This document shows, piece after piece, positions 8,998-16,774 of a stretch of 34,004 bases of DNA; position 1 is the first letter of the stretch, and every line of letters starts with the position of its first letter. The notes beneath the pieces are model-generated. The model was not told the origin of the DNA and searched no databases. It was given only the letters and a program-made list of their open reading frames with translations. The position numbers and the translations under genes were made by a program. The stretch is from Synechococcales cyanobacterium M55_K2018_004 (lineage in GTDB: Bacteria > Cyanobacteriota > Cyanobacteriia > Elainellales > Elainellaceae). The stretch spans positions 1 to 34,004 of the forward strand of contig DVEB01000022.1 in NCBI GenBank assembly GCA_015295905.1, in the 5' to 3' direction.

Positions 8998-9765
8998 TTA
9001 TTTGCTCGCCACCAATACTCCCATCATGCCTCCGGCGATCGCATAGTGTACTGCGTCTGTAAAACCAGCCTGCTGTGCCAGCTTTACCTGTGCTCGTCCC
9101 GTCGGAAACCGCTCTATGCTAGGCATGATGTAGGCATATTCCTGCTGCAAGCCATACTGCTCGGCCAGCGGCACCACCCGAAAGTCCAGATACCACTGTT
9201 GAAACGTTTTCATCACAGCACTTGCAGGCCGATGAAAGTCAAGGATGGCAGCCTTACTGCCAGGCTTCAAAACCCGCTGCATTTCTGCAAGGCTAGCGAG
9301 AATATTCGGGATATTGCGGAGGCCATAGCCCATCGTGATGGCATCGAAGGTGTTGTCTGCAAAGGGCAGCTCTAGGGCATTGGCCTCAATCCAGGTAATG
9401 GGGTGAGGGGTGGGGAACTGCTGGGCGATCGCCAACAGTTCTGCCGAAAAATCGACCCCAAACACCTGACCAGCCTCACCCGCTTTGCGAGCGAGCAATC
9501 GTGCTAGATCTCCACTGCCGCAACATAAGTCCAGGCACACAGCGCCAGGTCGAGCACCACTCCAGTCCACCGTCATCTGTTTCCAAACACGGTGCAGCCC
9601 ATAACTCAATTGGTCATTGAACTGGTCGTATACCGGAGCAATGCGGTCAAAGAGGGCTTGAATTTGTTGCGGCTGGGGCGATTGGGTCACAGAGAAGAAT
9701 TGAGGGACAGAACGCGACGTGCCAATGATGGAAGTTACGGCTGCAACTAACCATTGCCAACTCAT
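8998..9765 (-). CDS. menG: Demethylphylloquinone/demethylmenaquinone methyltransferase (MenG/UbiE family)
   Basis: This class I SAM-dependent methyltransferase carries out a ring methylation in quinone synthesis; in cyanobacteria the family member acts on 2-phytyl-1,4-naphthoquinone to make phylloquinone for photosystem I. Visible are the UbiE signature FDRIAPVYDQFNDQLSYG, SAM motif I CLDLCCGSGDLARLLA, and the late motifs GYGLRNIP and RVLKPGSKAAILDF. The ATG at 9765 gives 255 residues, about 25 longer than usual. A GTG at 9690 would give VTQSPQPQQIQALFDR, closer to family length; neither start has a clear ribosome binding site. Confidence 0.9.
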   Translation of the reverse strand: MSWQWLVAAVTSIIGTSRSVPQFFSVTQSPQPQQIQALFDRIAPVYDQFNDQLSYGLHRVWKQMTVDWSGARPGAVCLDLCCGSGDLARLLARKAGEAGQVFGVDFSAELLAIAQQFPTPHPITWIEANALELPFADNTFDAITMGYGLRNIPNILASLAEMQRVLKPGSKAAILDFHRPASAVMKTFQQWYLDFRVVPLAEQYGLQQEYAYIMPSIERFPTGRAQVKLAQQAGFTDAVHYAIAGGMMGVLVASK

Positions 9766-9822
9766 GATCTGTCGAGCATCGTGTCAAATTTATCGACTCG
9801 TGTCAATTCTTATAGCGCTATT

Positions 9823-9927
9823 TATAGGGCTACACGCATAGGTTAGGGCGCAGCGTTTTGTGGAGAAACCCCACGGCGCGAGGTTTCCCACAAAACGCGT
9901 TTGACATCACGAGCGCGTAGCGCCATA
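9823..9927 (+). repeat. Palindromic repeat family 2, copy 2
   Basis: Same element as at 7403-7504, beginning tatagggctacacgcatagg and ending gcgcgtagcgccata. A further tatagcgct just upstream at 9811 may be a second, truncated terminus. It lies between the divergent menG and pyrE genes, so both promoters must coexist with it. Confidence 0.75.
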
Positions 9928-9973
9928 ACAGCCATGCCCAGCGTACTCACCCTAATGGCGTTGCTTCACCCCC

Positions 9974-10018
9974 AAAACCGGTACTGTAGGGCGCGAAGCG
10001 TCCTACAGTACCGGTTTT
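9974..10018. repeat. Strong hairpin between menG and pyrE
   Basis: Arms of 21 nt (9974-9994 and 9998-10018) pair with a single G-T position around the loop gaa. It looks like a terminator, but both flanking genes point away from it, so it terminates no visible gene. It is more likely another palindromic repeat, or a leader element of pyrE, which starts 64 bp later. Confidence 0.6.
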
Positions 10019-10081
10019 TATCCTTAACGAAGTGGCACACCGCTATATGATCAGGAATGGCAAATTTAGCCCCTCCGATCC

Positions 10082-10717
10082 ATGACGTTTTCTACTTCGA
10101 CCAGTTCGATTCCGCCAGTTGCAACAGAAGATCTCTCTGCTTTGCGACAACGCTTGCTTGATCTATTTTGCCAGGTTGCCTATAAAGAGGGCGACTTTTT
10201 GCTGTCGTCGGGGCAGCGCAGCACCTACTACATCAACGGTAAACAGGTGACACTCCATCCCTGGGGTGGGTTAGCCGTAGGGCGAATGTTGCTATCGATG
10301 GTGCCGCCAGGGGCGATCGCCGTTGCTGGTCTGACCTTGGGGGCAGATCCGTTGGTGACGGCGACAAGCGTAGTGGCAGCGTTGGCAGGGCGATCGCTGA
10401 CACCCTTAATTATTCGCAAGGAAGCAAAAGGGCACGGGACACAAGCCTACATCGAAGGGCCAACGCTGCCTGTAGGTAGCGAGGTGGCCGTGTTGGAAGA
10501 TGTCGTGACAACGGGGCAGTCCGCCTTAAAGGCAGTCGAACGGTTGCGAGAGGCAGGCTACGTGGTGCAGGATGTGATTTCGCTCGTAGACCGCAATCAA
10601 GGCGGGGCAGAACTTTATCAGCAAAAGGGATTGCGGTTCCAAACCGTATTTACTATTGCAGACCTACAAGCACGCTGGGCCGCACTACAAAGCGGGAACT
10701 CTGCTGCCAGCCAGTAA
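10082..10717 (+). CDS. pyrE: Orotate phosphoribosyltransferase
   Basis: This enzyme joins orotate to PRPP to form orotidine 5'-monophosphate in de novo pyrimidine synthesis. The 211-residue product has the PRPP-binding loop VAVLEDVVTTGQSALKAVE, the substrate segment LLSSGQRSTYYINGKQ and IIRKEAKGHGTQ, all typical. Start ATG 10082. A Tat-exported protein gene follows on the same strand after 61 bp and may be co-transcribed, although no functional link is evident. Confidence 0.94.
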   Translation: MTFSTSTSSIPPVATEDLSALRQRLLDLFCQVAYKEGDFLLSSGQRSTYYINGKQVTLHPWGGLAVGRMLLSMVPPGAIAVAGLTLGADPLVTATSVVAALAGRSLTPLIIRKEAKGHGTQAYIEGPTLPVGSEVAVLEDVVTTGQSALKAVERLREAGYVVQDVISLVDRNQGGAELYQQKGLRFQTVFTIADLQARWAALQSGNSAASQ

Positions 10718-10778
10718 GTCCTCTTCTTGCATCATTCCAGCGTTCACACTTTCAAGTTCTATCTATGCTGAGGAGACC

Positions 10779-11552
10779 ATGAACCGACGTAAATTCATTC
10801 GTGATGCCGGGGTTAGTTTTATCGCATCGCTAGTAGCAGGCGTTGCCTCTAGCTTCCAAGCATCGCAAGCGCAAACTCGCAGGTCAGTCACGATCCAATT
10901 TTTAGGACACAGTGCGTTTCTGTTTACCGGCGATGGTCGCCGCATTCTCAGCAATCCTTTCCGTCCGATTGGCTGCACAAAAGGCTACCGCGCTCCCCAA
11001 GTTGCTGCTGATCTCGTGATGATTAGCAGTCGTTTGTTGGATGAAGGAGCGTTGGATGGCATTCCAGGCAATCCTCGCTTGCTGGCAGAACCCGGAATTT
11101 ACCAGTTCCGTGGGATGCAGGTGCAGGGGATTCGGATGGATCACGATCGTGTTGGCGGACGACGGTTCGGTTCCAATATTGCCTGGCGCTGGAACCAAGC
11201 TGGGATCAATTTTCTCCACCTTGGTGGAGCTGCCGCCCCAATTACCGTCGAGCAACGCATTTTGCTCGGACGCCCTGATGTGTTGATGGTTCCTGTAGGC
11301 GGTGGCCCCAAAGCCTACAATGCGGCGGAGGCAAAAGCTGCGATTGAAGTCCTCAACCCCAAAATTATCATTCCGACTCAGTTTCGGACTCAGGCTGCTG
11401 ATCCCAATGCGTGTGACATTCAAGCCGTCGATGAATTTTTAACGGTGATGCAAGGCACACCCGTTGCTCGTCGAGGCAACACGATCGCTCTGCAACCAGC
11501 CGATCTGCCAACGCAAGGTGCCCGCGTTGAGTTAATGTCCTATCCCTTCTGA
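10779..11552 (+). CDS. Tat-exported MBL-fold protein lacking metal ligands
   Basis: The 257-residue product begins with a twin-arginine signal (NRRKFIRDAG, then a hydrophobic stretch and ASQAQT as probable cleavage region), so it is probably exported folded. The rest follows the UlaG/UPF0173-like metallo-beta-lactamase layout: FLGHSAFLF at about 42-50, LVMIS at 79-83, IRMDHDRVGGRRFGSNIA, INFLHLGG, and KIIIPTQF. The metal ligands are gone: where family members have HxHxDH there is SSRLLDE, HLGD is HLGG, and the late His (usually PMH) is PTQ. It is therefore probably not a normal metallohydrolase and may be a binding protein. ATG 10779 has GAGGAG just upstream; the longer frame from 10656 overlaps pyrE and is rejected. 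Confidence 0.83.
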   Translation: MNRRKFIRDAGVSFIASLVAGVASSFQASQAQTRRSVTIQFLGHSAFLFTGDGRRILSNPFRPIGCTKGYRAPQVAADLVMISSRLLDEGALDGIPGNPRLLAEPGIYQFRGMQVQGIRMDHDRVGGRRFGSNIAWRWNQAGINFLHLGGAAAPITVEQRILLGRPDVLMVPVGGGPKAYNAAEAKAAIEVLNPKIIIPTQFRTQAADPNACDIQAVDEFLTVMQGTPVARRGNTIALQPADLPTQGARVELMSYPF

Positions 11553-11602
11553 GCAGTCGTCAAACTCTCACGCCAGATCTTGATCTGTCTTACTTATAAA
11601 AA

Positions 11603-11728
11603 ACGTCAGTTCGGGCTAAGCGGGTTTTGGGGCACCGCGCCCGGCGCGGTGCCCCAAAACCCTTGCTGTTCCGTGCACGACGCGCGCGGAACAGCAAGGG
11701 TTTCAGCGTATCCCGAATTCACGTTATA
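11603..11728 (+). repeat. Palindromic repeat family 1, copy C
   Basis: This is the most regular copy of the family. The first hairpin has perfect 20-bp arms (11622-11641 and 11643-11662) around a single central base; the second spans 11660-11700 around gtgcacgacgcgc. Outer ends are acgtcagt and attcacgttat. The rest of the gap 11553-12019 shows the 20-bp segment shared with about 5830 and nothing else recognised; the pepP promoter should lie near its right end. Confidence 0.78.
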
Positions 11729-12019
11729 GAGGGAGGACTTTGTCTCCCCTAGGGGGGCAAACATCCCACGTCTAAATTTTCATCCTGAGAATTGCTGCCT
11801 TTGCTCCCCATCTGTTGCCCGCGTGTTTGAAATTAGTGTAGTGTCTGATGCTCGATTCAATACAACACTGACTCAATGCAGACAGTGCCAATGACAGAGG
11901 GCTGTTGAGCCTGCCGTTTGTGACTTAGAGGATTGCACTGTAAGCACAATCGTGTTGCCGGAATCCGCATCATCCACGTTATCGTAAAAAATAGTTAGTC
12001 TTTTTGTTGCAGTCCTCCT

Positions 12020-13312
12020 ATGCAGTCTGAATATTCGCAGCGTCGTGAAGCATTAATGGCAAAGATTGGCAAAGGTACGGCGATTTTTCACAGCGCGCCC
12101 GTTGCCGTGATGCACAACGACGTGGAATATAACTTTCGCCAGGACAGCGACTTTTTTTATCTGACGGGGTTTAACGAACCCCATGCTGTTGCGGTGCTAG
12201 CCCCTCACCATGAAGAGCATCGGTTTATTTTGTTTGTCCAGCCCAAAGATCCAGACAAAGAAACCTGGACAGGCTATCGGGTCGGGGTAGATGCGGCGAA
12301 AGAGCAGTTTGGGGCAGATGCGGTCTATCCCATCTCAGAGCTGGACGAAAAACTTCCTCAGTATGTCGAAAAGGCTGACCGTATCTTTTATCGAATTGGG
12401 CGCGATCGCACCTTCAACGAAAAAATCTTGGCCCTCTGGCAACGCCTACTCCAGACCTACCCCCGCAAAGGGATTGGCCCGACCGCAATTGAAGACCCAA
12501 CGACAGTGTTGCACCCGCTGCGGCTGCTCAAGAGCGAAGCAGAAATTGCCCTGATGCGGCAAGCGGCAGAAATTGCCGCAGAGGCCCACAACCGGGCGAT
12601 CGCCTTTGCCAGACCAGGGTGTTTTGAGTATCAGGTGCAGGCCGAAATCGAACATACCTTTCGGCTGAGGGGGGCTGAAGGTCCTGCCTATCCGTCTATT
12701 GTGGCGTCTGGCCCCAATGCCTGCATCCTGCACTACACCGCAAATACACGTCAGATTCAGGCAAATGACCTGCTGCTCATTGATGCAGGCTGCGCCTACA
12801 GATACTACAACTCCGACATTACTCGAACCTTTCCGGTGAGTGGGCAGTTTACGGCGGAGCAGAAGATTCTTTACGAGATTGTCTTGCGGGCACAGTTGGA
12901 GGCGATCGCACAAGTCCAACCTGGCAACCCCTACAGCAAAATGCACGAAACGGCAGTGAGCGTAATTGTCGATGGCTTACTTGATCTAGGGTTGCTCCAG
13001 GGCGATAAAGAAGAAATCTTCAAAGAAGAGAAATATAAGCCCTTCTACATGCACAGGACTGGTCACTGGCTAGGGCTAGATGTCCACGATGTAGGAGTCT
13101 ATGCCCACGGAGATACCCCCCACAACTTTGAACCCGGACAGGTGACCACCGTTGAACCAGGGATTTACATCAAACCCGACTTCAAACCTGCCGAGGGCCA
13201 ACCTGAGGTAGACGAACGTTGGCGTGGCATTGGCATTCGTATTGAAGATGATGTTCTTGTAACTAGTGCGGGTCACGAGGTTCTTACCGCGGCAGTGCCC
13301 AAGGAATTTTAA
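12020..13312 (+). CDS. pepP: Xaa-Pro aminopeptidase (aminopeptidase P)
   Basis: This dimetal peptidase removes the N-terminal residue from peptides with proline in second position. The 430-residue product has the N-terminal control domain (FRQDSDFFYLTGFNEP) and a pita-bread catalytic domain with all five metal ligands visible: Asp255 (LLIDAG), Asp266 (NSDITRTF), His349 (MHRTGHWLGLDVHD), Glu379 (TVEPGIY) and Glu409 (GIRIEDD). It is likely cytoplasmic, as there is no signal peptide. ATG 12020 preserves the conserved YSQRREAL start. Its 3' end is overlapped on the other strand by the read-through tail of the broken DnaJ-WD40 gene. Confidence 0.95.
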   Translation: MQSEYSQRREALMAKIGKGTAIFHSAPVAVMHNDVEYNFRQDSDFFYLTGFNEPHAVAVLAPHHEEHRFILFVQPKDPDKETWTGYRVGVDAAKEQFGADAVYPISELDEKLPQYVEKADRIFYRIGRDRTFNEKILALWQRLLQTYPRKGIGPTAIEDPTTVLHPLRLLKSEAEIALMRQAAEIAAEAHNRAIAFARPGCFEYQVQAEIEHTFRLRGAEGPAYPSIVASGPNACILHYTANTRQIQANDLLLIDAGCAYRYYNSDITRTFPVSGQFTAEQKILYEIVLRAQLEAIAQVQPGNPYSKMHETAVSVIVDGLLDLGLLQGDKEEIFKEEKYKPFYMHRTGHWLGLDVHDVGVYAHGDTPHNFEPGQVTTVEPGIYIKPDFKPAEGQPEVDERWRGIGIRIEDDVLVTSAGHEVLTAAVPKEF

Positions 13313-14218
13313 CGTGACTTCGCTAAACGATTTTGATGGTGTCCGACACCCCGTATGACCAACTAGGCTGCGCAGCAAACTTGCACTTGGCAGGTGCCAG
13401 AGCTTGAGCATCTGGTCTGCACCGCCACTGACAAGAACTTGTCCATTCGGGCTGAACGCCAGAGTATAAATGGCCTGCCGATGAGCAGTGAGCTGGCAGA
13501 ATGCTTTGCTAGTTTTCATGTTCCACAGTTGGATTAAGGCATCGTTGCCAGCAGTCGCCAGGATGCGGCTATCAGGCGAGAGCGCGATCGCATTGATGCC
13601 ATCGGGGTGAGCCAGCAAGGTTTGCGTGCAGCGCCACAGGTGGCTAGAGGGGGGTGGGGCGTCAGCTTGGCCGCATCCGCGTAGGTCAGAGGGGTGGTGG
13701 GGAGGAGGGGGCGCTGAGGGGGTGGAGGAGTTGGGCGATCGCTCCAACTGTTTTGCTTTGGTCAGGTCGGCTTCAGCACTCAGTTCCAGCCCCATGAGCG
13801 AATAGATGAAGCCACGATAGCGATATGCCTGGATATAGGCAGGATTGACTCGGATGGCCGCACTGAGGGCCTCAATCGCCTCTCGATAGCGGTTTGCCTG
13901 CACATGGGCTGAGGCCTCCTGATAGAACCGTTCTGCACTGGATGCTTGCCTCCGAATCACGGTTTCTGCCGCAGCAGCCGTCTGAGCGGAGACTGGAGAA
14001 TTGGGGACAGCAAAAGCCTGCGGCAGTTGTTTTAGCTTCTGGTAGGCTTCATTGATGGCTTTGATTTTTTCTTCTGCCAAGTATTTGAGATCGGGGTCGT
14101 GAGCAAAGCGATCGGGGTGCCAAACCTTCACAAGTTGTCGGTAGGCTTGCCTGATCATCTCCTGAGATGCACCAGGTTCTAACCCTAAAACAACGTAATA
14201 TTGGCGAAACTCTGCCAT
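13076..14218 (-). CDS. DnaJ-TPR-WD40 protein with broken 3' end
   Basis: The N-terminus is a J domain (about 5-65) with the HPD motif at 34-36 that stimulates DnaK-type chaperones. TPR-like helices follow (about 95-160), then a proline-rich linker (about 165-192). Two WD40 blades end in LIQLWNM and MLKLWHL. A third blade begins LLRSLVGHTG (to residue 290) and then stops resembling WD40; the frame runs on for ~237 bp antisense to pepP before a stop at 13076. In another frame just after the break the DNA encodes SDTIKIV and a stop at 13323-13325, like the end of a WD40 blade. The C-terminal propeller has thus probably been lost by deletion with a frameshift. The J and TPR parts look intact. Confidence 0.75.
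   Translation of the reverse strand: MAEFRQYYVVLGLEPGASQEMIRQAYRQLVKVWHPDRFAHDPDLKYLAEEKIKAINEAYQKLKQLPQAFAVPNSPVSAQTAAAAETVIRRQASSAERFYQEASAHVQANRYREAIEALSAAIRVNPAYIQAYRYRGFIYSLMGLELSAEADLTKAKQLERSPNSSTPSAPPPPHHPSDLRGCGQADAPPPSSHLWRCTQTLLAHPDGINAIALSPDSRILATAGNDALIQLWNMKTSKAFCQLTAHRQAIYTLAFSPNGQVLVSGGADQMLKLWHLPSASLLRSLVGHTGCRTPSKSFSEVTLKFLGHCRGKNLVTRTSYKNIIFNTNANATPTFVYLRLALGRFEVGFDVNPWFNGGHLSGFKVVGGISVGIDSYIVDI
13323..13350 (-). pseudogene. Out-of-frame remnant of WD40 C-terminus
   Basis: On the minus strand this short segment reads VSDTIKIV followed by TAG, shifted relative to the DnaJ-TPR-WD40 frame. WD40 blades commonly end with a DxTIKIW strand, so this is probably the original terminus left after an internal deletion of the gene. 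Confidence 0.5.
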
Positions 14219-14610
14219 AGATCCAGACCCTTGTACTCTAGCAATCCGGTCTCCCCTGCAAGCGGGTCAAGCGAACATCAAACAACAACTTCAACAGACA
14301 CTTCGCGCTCCCATGGTGTCTCTCCTGGTGACAGCATTCCCTTGATGCTGCGGAAGGCACCATGTCCTTCAGACAGGTAATCGCGCTTGACAGATCAAAG
14401 TTTTATATCTGTGCATCATCAAACTCCTACAATCATCCCGAACAATCGGTAGAATTTTTTTAATAGCGATCCTATCGAGTTCCTGGTGGAGTGGTGAGTT
14501 TCGGTGCTGCTTCCAGGAGCGTTTTCAAGAACGCATCGGAACGCTGGTTTTGTTTGCTTTTTGAATTCCTGCTTGAACTCATTGAATCAGTTAGATAGGT
14601 AGCGATCGCC
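14219..14610. other. Divergent intergenic region, no gene seen
   Basis: This 392-bp gap between two divergent genes must hold both promoters. TTGACA at 14387 resembles a -35 element, but no well-spaced -10 is clear. Open frames on the minus strand here are antisense extensions without family features. No tRNA or strong hairpin was noticed. Confidence 0.4.
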
Positions 14611-16218
14611 ATGCAAGTTGTGGTTCCTCCGACGATCAATCGTGAGCGGTTTCGGGTGCTGCAATCCCAGTTGCGCGATCGCTGGCAGAGCATTGACAAC
14701 TTCGACCAAGGCGAGACTGATATTTTGGTCGTCCCTTCCCTCAGCTTGGATCAGCAGGAGTTGCAAAAGGTCAAGGGCATCCACCACTACGAAGAGCGGC
14801 TGCTGTTTTCCCTGATTCGGCTGCGCAATCCCTGTACGCGCTTGATCTATGTCACCTCTCAGCCGATCCACCCCAGCGTCATCGAGTACTACCTGCAACT
14901 CCTGCCAGGGATCCCCTTTTCCCATGCCCGCGATCGCCTCCTGATGCTGTCAGTCTACGATGCTTCCACTAAACCGCTGACGCAAAAGATCCTGGAGCGC
15001 CCTCGCATCATCGAACGCATCCGGCGAGCATTACGCTCCTCTTGTTCCTACATCACCTGCTTTAACTCCACAGAACTAGAGCGACAACTTTCCCTACAAC
15101 TAGATGTGCCATTGCTAGCCGTTGACCCTGACTTGCTAGCATGGGGCACTAAGAGTGGCAGTCGCCAGGTCTTTGCTGAGGCCCAAGTGCCCCACCCCGA
15201 CGGCAGTCTACAAGTGTGGAGTGTGGCGGATTTGGCGATCGCCACCGTCAGTCTGTGGGAACGACACCCCCACTTGCAGCGGATGGTGGTCAAACTCAAC
15301 GAAGGCTTTTCCGGTCAGGGCAATGCCCTGCTAGATCTGCGCCCCCTGTATGCGATCGCTCCCCCCCATGCCTCAACCGCAGAGCGGATTGAGGCGATCA
15401 CTCGCCACTTTCATCACCTCAGCTTCCAGTGCGAGACCGAGACATGGCCTAGCTTCAGTCGCCGTATTCCCGAACTGGGAGCAATTGTTGAAGCCTTTTT
15501 AGAAGGAGAAGCGAAGCGATCGCCCAGTGTGCAGTGCCGCATTACCCCCATAGGCAAAGTAGAAATCCTTTCGACCCACGACCAGATCCTCGGTGGTCCA
15601 GATGGGCAGATCTTCTTAGGATGTCGGTTTCCGGCGGATGAAGCCTACCGTCTGCAACTGCAAGACTATGGCTATGAAGTAGGTAAAGTGCTGGCGGAGA
15701 AGGGCGCCCTAGAGCGCTTTAGTGTCGATTTCCTAGCCATTCCCCAGGCCAACGGTAGGTGGGACATTCAGGCAATCGAGATTAATCTACGTAAGGGTGG
15801 CACAACCCATCCCTTCATGGCGCTCAAACTGTTGACTGGCGGACGCTACGACAGTGCGACTGGTCAGTTCTACAACCAACAGGGCAAAGCGAAATATTAC
15901 ATCGCGACTGACAATCTGCACAAAGACCGCTATCGGGGGCTACTGCCTAGCGACTTGATGGATATTATTGCCCGTCATGGGCTGCACTTTAATCACAACA
16001 CCGAGACTGGCACCATCTTTCATCTGATGGGCTGTCTCTCAGAGTTTGGCAAGCTAGGACTCACCAGCATCGGCAACTCGCCGCAGCAAGCTGAGGATAT
16101 CTACAACCAGGTGATCCATGCACTGGATGAAGAAACCCAGCCCTTTGAGGAGCGATCGCACACTTTTGCCTCCTTTGCTCCACCGCTCACCTGGGAGAGT
16201 TCAGTGCTGCAAGCGTAA
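14611..16218 (+). CDS. PGM1-type peptide ligase (ATP-grasp-like)
   Basis: The 535-residue protein resembles cyanobacterial proteins annotated as related to PGM1, the ATP-grasp peptide ligase of pheganomycin synthesis that joins a carboxylate to a peptide amine. Supporting segments are VVKLNEGFSGQGNALLDL (a likely nucleotide-binding strand and loop), AIVEAFLEGE, VQCRITPIG, FSVDFLAIP and AIEINLRKGGTTHP, matching the late acidic metal-binding motif E-x-N of ATP-grasp enzymes. There is no signal peptide or membrane segment. Start ATG 14611. It is followed at 35 bp by a JAMM peptidase and then by a MoeB-like gene on the same strand. The real substrate is unknown. Confidence 0.82.
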   Translation: MQVVVPPTINRERFRVLQSQLRDRWQSIDNFDQGETDILVVPSLSLDQQELQKVKGIHHYEERLLFSLIRLRNPCTRLIYVTSQPIHPSVIEYYLQLLPGIPFSHARDRLLMLSVYDASTKPLTQKILERPRIIERIRRALRSSCSYITCFNSTELERQLSLQLDVPLLAVDPDLLAWGTKSGSRQVFAEAQVPHPDGSLQVWSVADLAIATVSLWERHPHLQRMVVKLNEGFSGQGNALLDLRPLYAIAPPHASTAERIEAITRHFHHLSFQCETETWPSFSRRIPELGAIVEAFLEGEAKRSPSVQCRITPIGKVEILSTHDQILGGPDGQIFLGCRFPADEAYRLQLQDYGYEVGKVLAEKGALERFSVDFLAIPQANGRWDIQAIEINLRKGGTTHPFMALKLLTGGRYDSATGQFYNQQGKAKYYIATDNLHKDRYRGLLPSDLMDIIARHGLHFNHNTETGTIFHLMGCLSEFGKLGLTSIGNSPQQAEDIYNQVIHALDEETQPFEERSHTFASFAPPLTWESSVLQA

Positions 16219-16253
16219 CTGCATGGCCTCACCTCCGGAAATCCAAAATTTTC

Positions 16254-16745
16254 ATGGTTCTCTGCCTCTCCTCTACCCATCTCCAGGCTCTACGCAACCA
16301 TGCAGAGCGGGCCTACCCCCACGAGTGCTGTGGGCTGCTCTTGGGGATCAAAGGAGCAAGCGAGACGCAGGTGATGACCGTGTGGGCGACAGAAAACGCC
16401 TGGACGCCAACAGTTGAGGAACACCTGGCAGGATCGCAGGCAACGGACATGAAGCATCCCCACAGTCAGCGCGATCGCTACTGGATTGATCCCAAAGACT
16501 TGCTAGAGGCTCAGCGCTATGCCCGCGATCGCCACTTGAATGTGATTGGAGTCTACCACTCGCACCCTGACCATGCAGCAGTGCCCTCGGAGTGCGATCG
16601 CTCCCTAGCTTGGGCGGAATATTCTTACGTAATCCTGTCAGTCGTGCAAGGTTGCGCCCAAGATTTACTATGCTGGTGTTTGGATGAGAATCATCAATTC
16701 CAGTCTGAACCCTTGGTGGTGTCCCCCTCAGCACTGCCAGAGTGA
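16254..16745 (+). CDS. M67 family JAMM metallopeptidase
   Basis: The 163-residue product is a single JAB1/MPN+ (JAMM) domain. The zinc site is complete: Glu24 in YPHECCG, and HSHPDHAAVPSECD with His102, His104, Ser112 and Asp115. Prokaryotic relatives act as deconjugating or maturation proteases on ubiquitin-like sulfur-carrier proteins, often next to ThiF/MoeB-type E1 enzymes. That is the arrangement here: the next gene, 29 bp downstream, is MoeB-like. Start ATG 16254. The carrier protein itself is not in this window. Confidence 0.92.
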   Translation: MVLCLSSTHLQALRNHAERAYPHECCGLLLGIKGASETQVMTVWATENAWTPTVEEHLAGSQATDMKHPHSQRDRYWIDPKDLLEAQRYARDRHLNVIGVYHSHPDHAAVPSECDRSLAWAEYSYVILSVVQGCAQDLLCWCLDENHQFQSEPLVVSPSALPE

Positions 16746-16774
16746 ACCTGTCATGTCATGCTTACTGAACTGCT

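Noticed and set aside
8941-9375. 144-codon open frame antisense to the menG 3' half
   Set aside because: The sense strand encodes conserved methyltransferase motifs throughout; the antisense product resembles nothing recognised.
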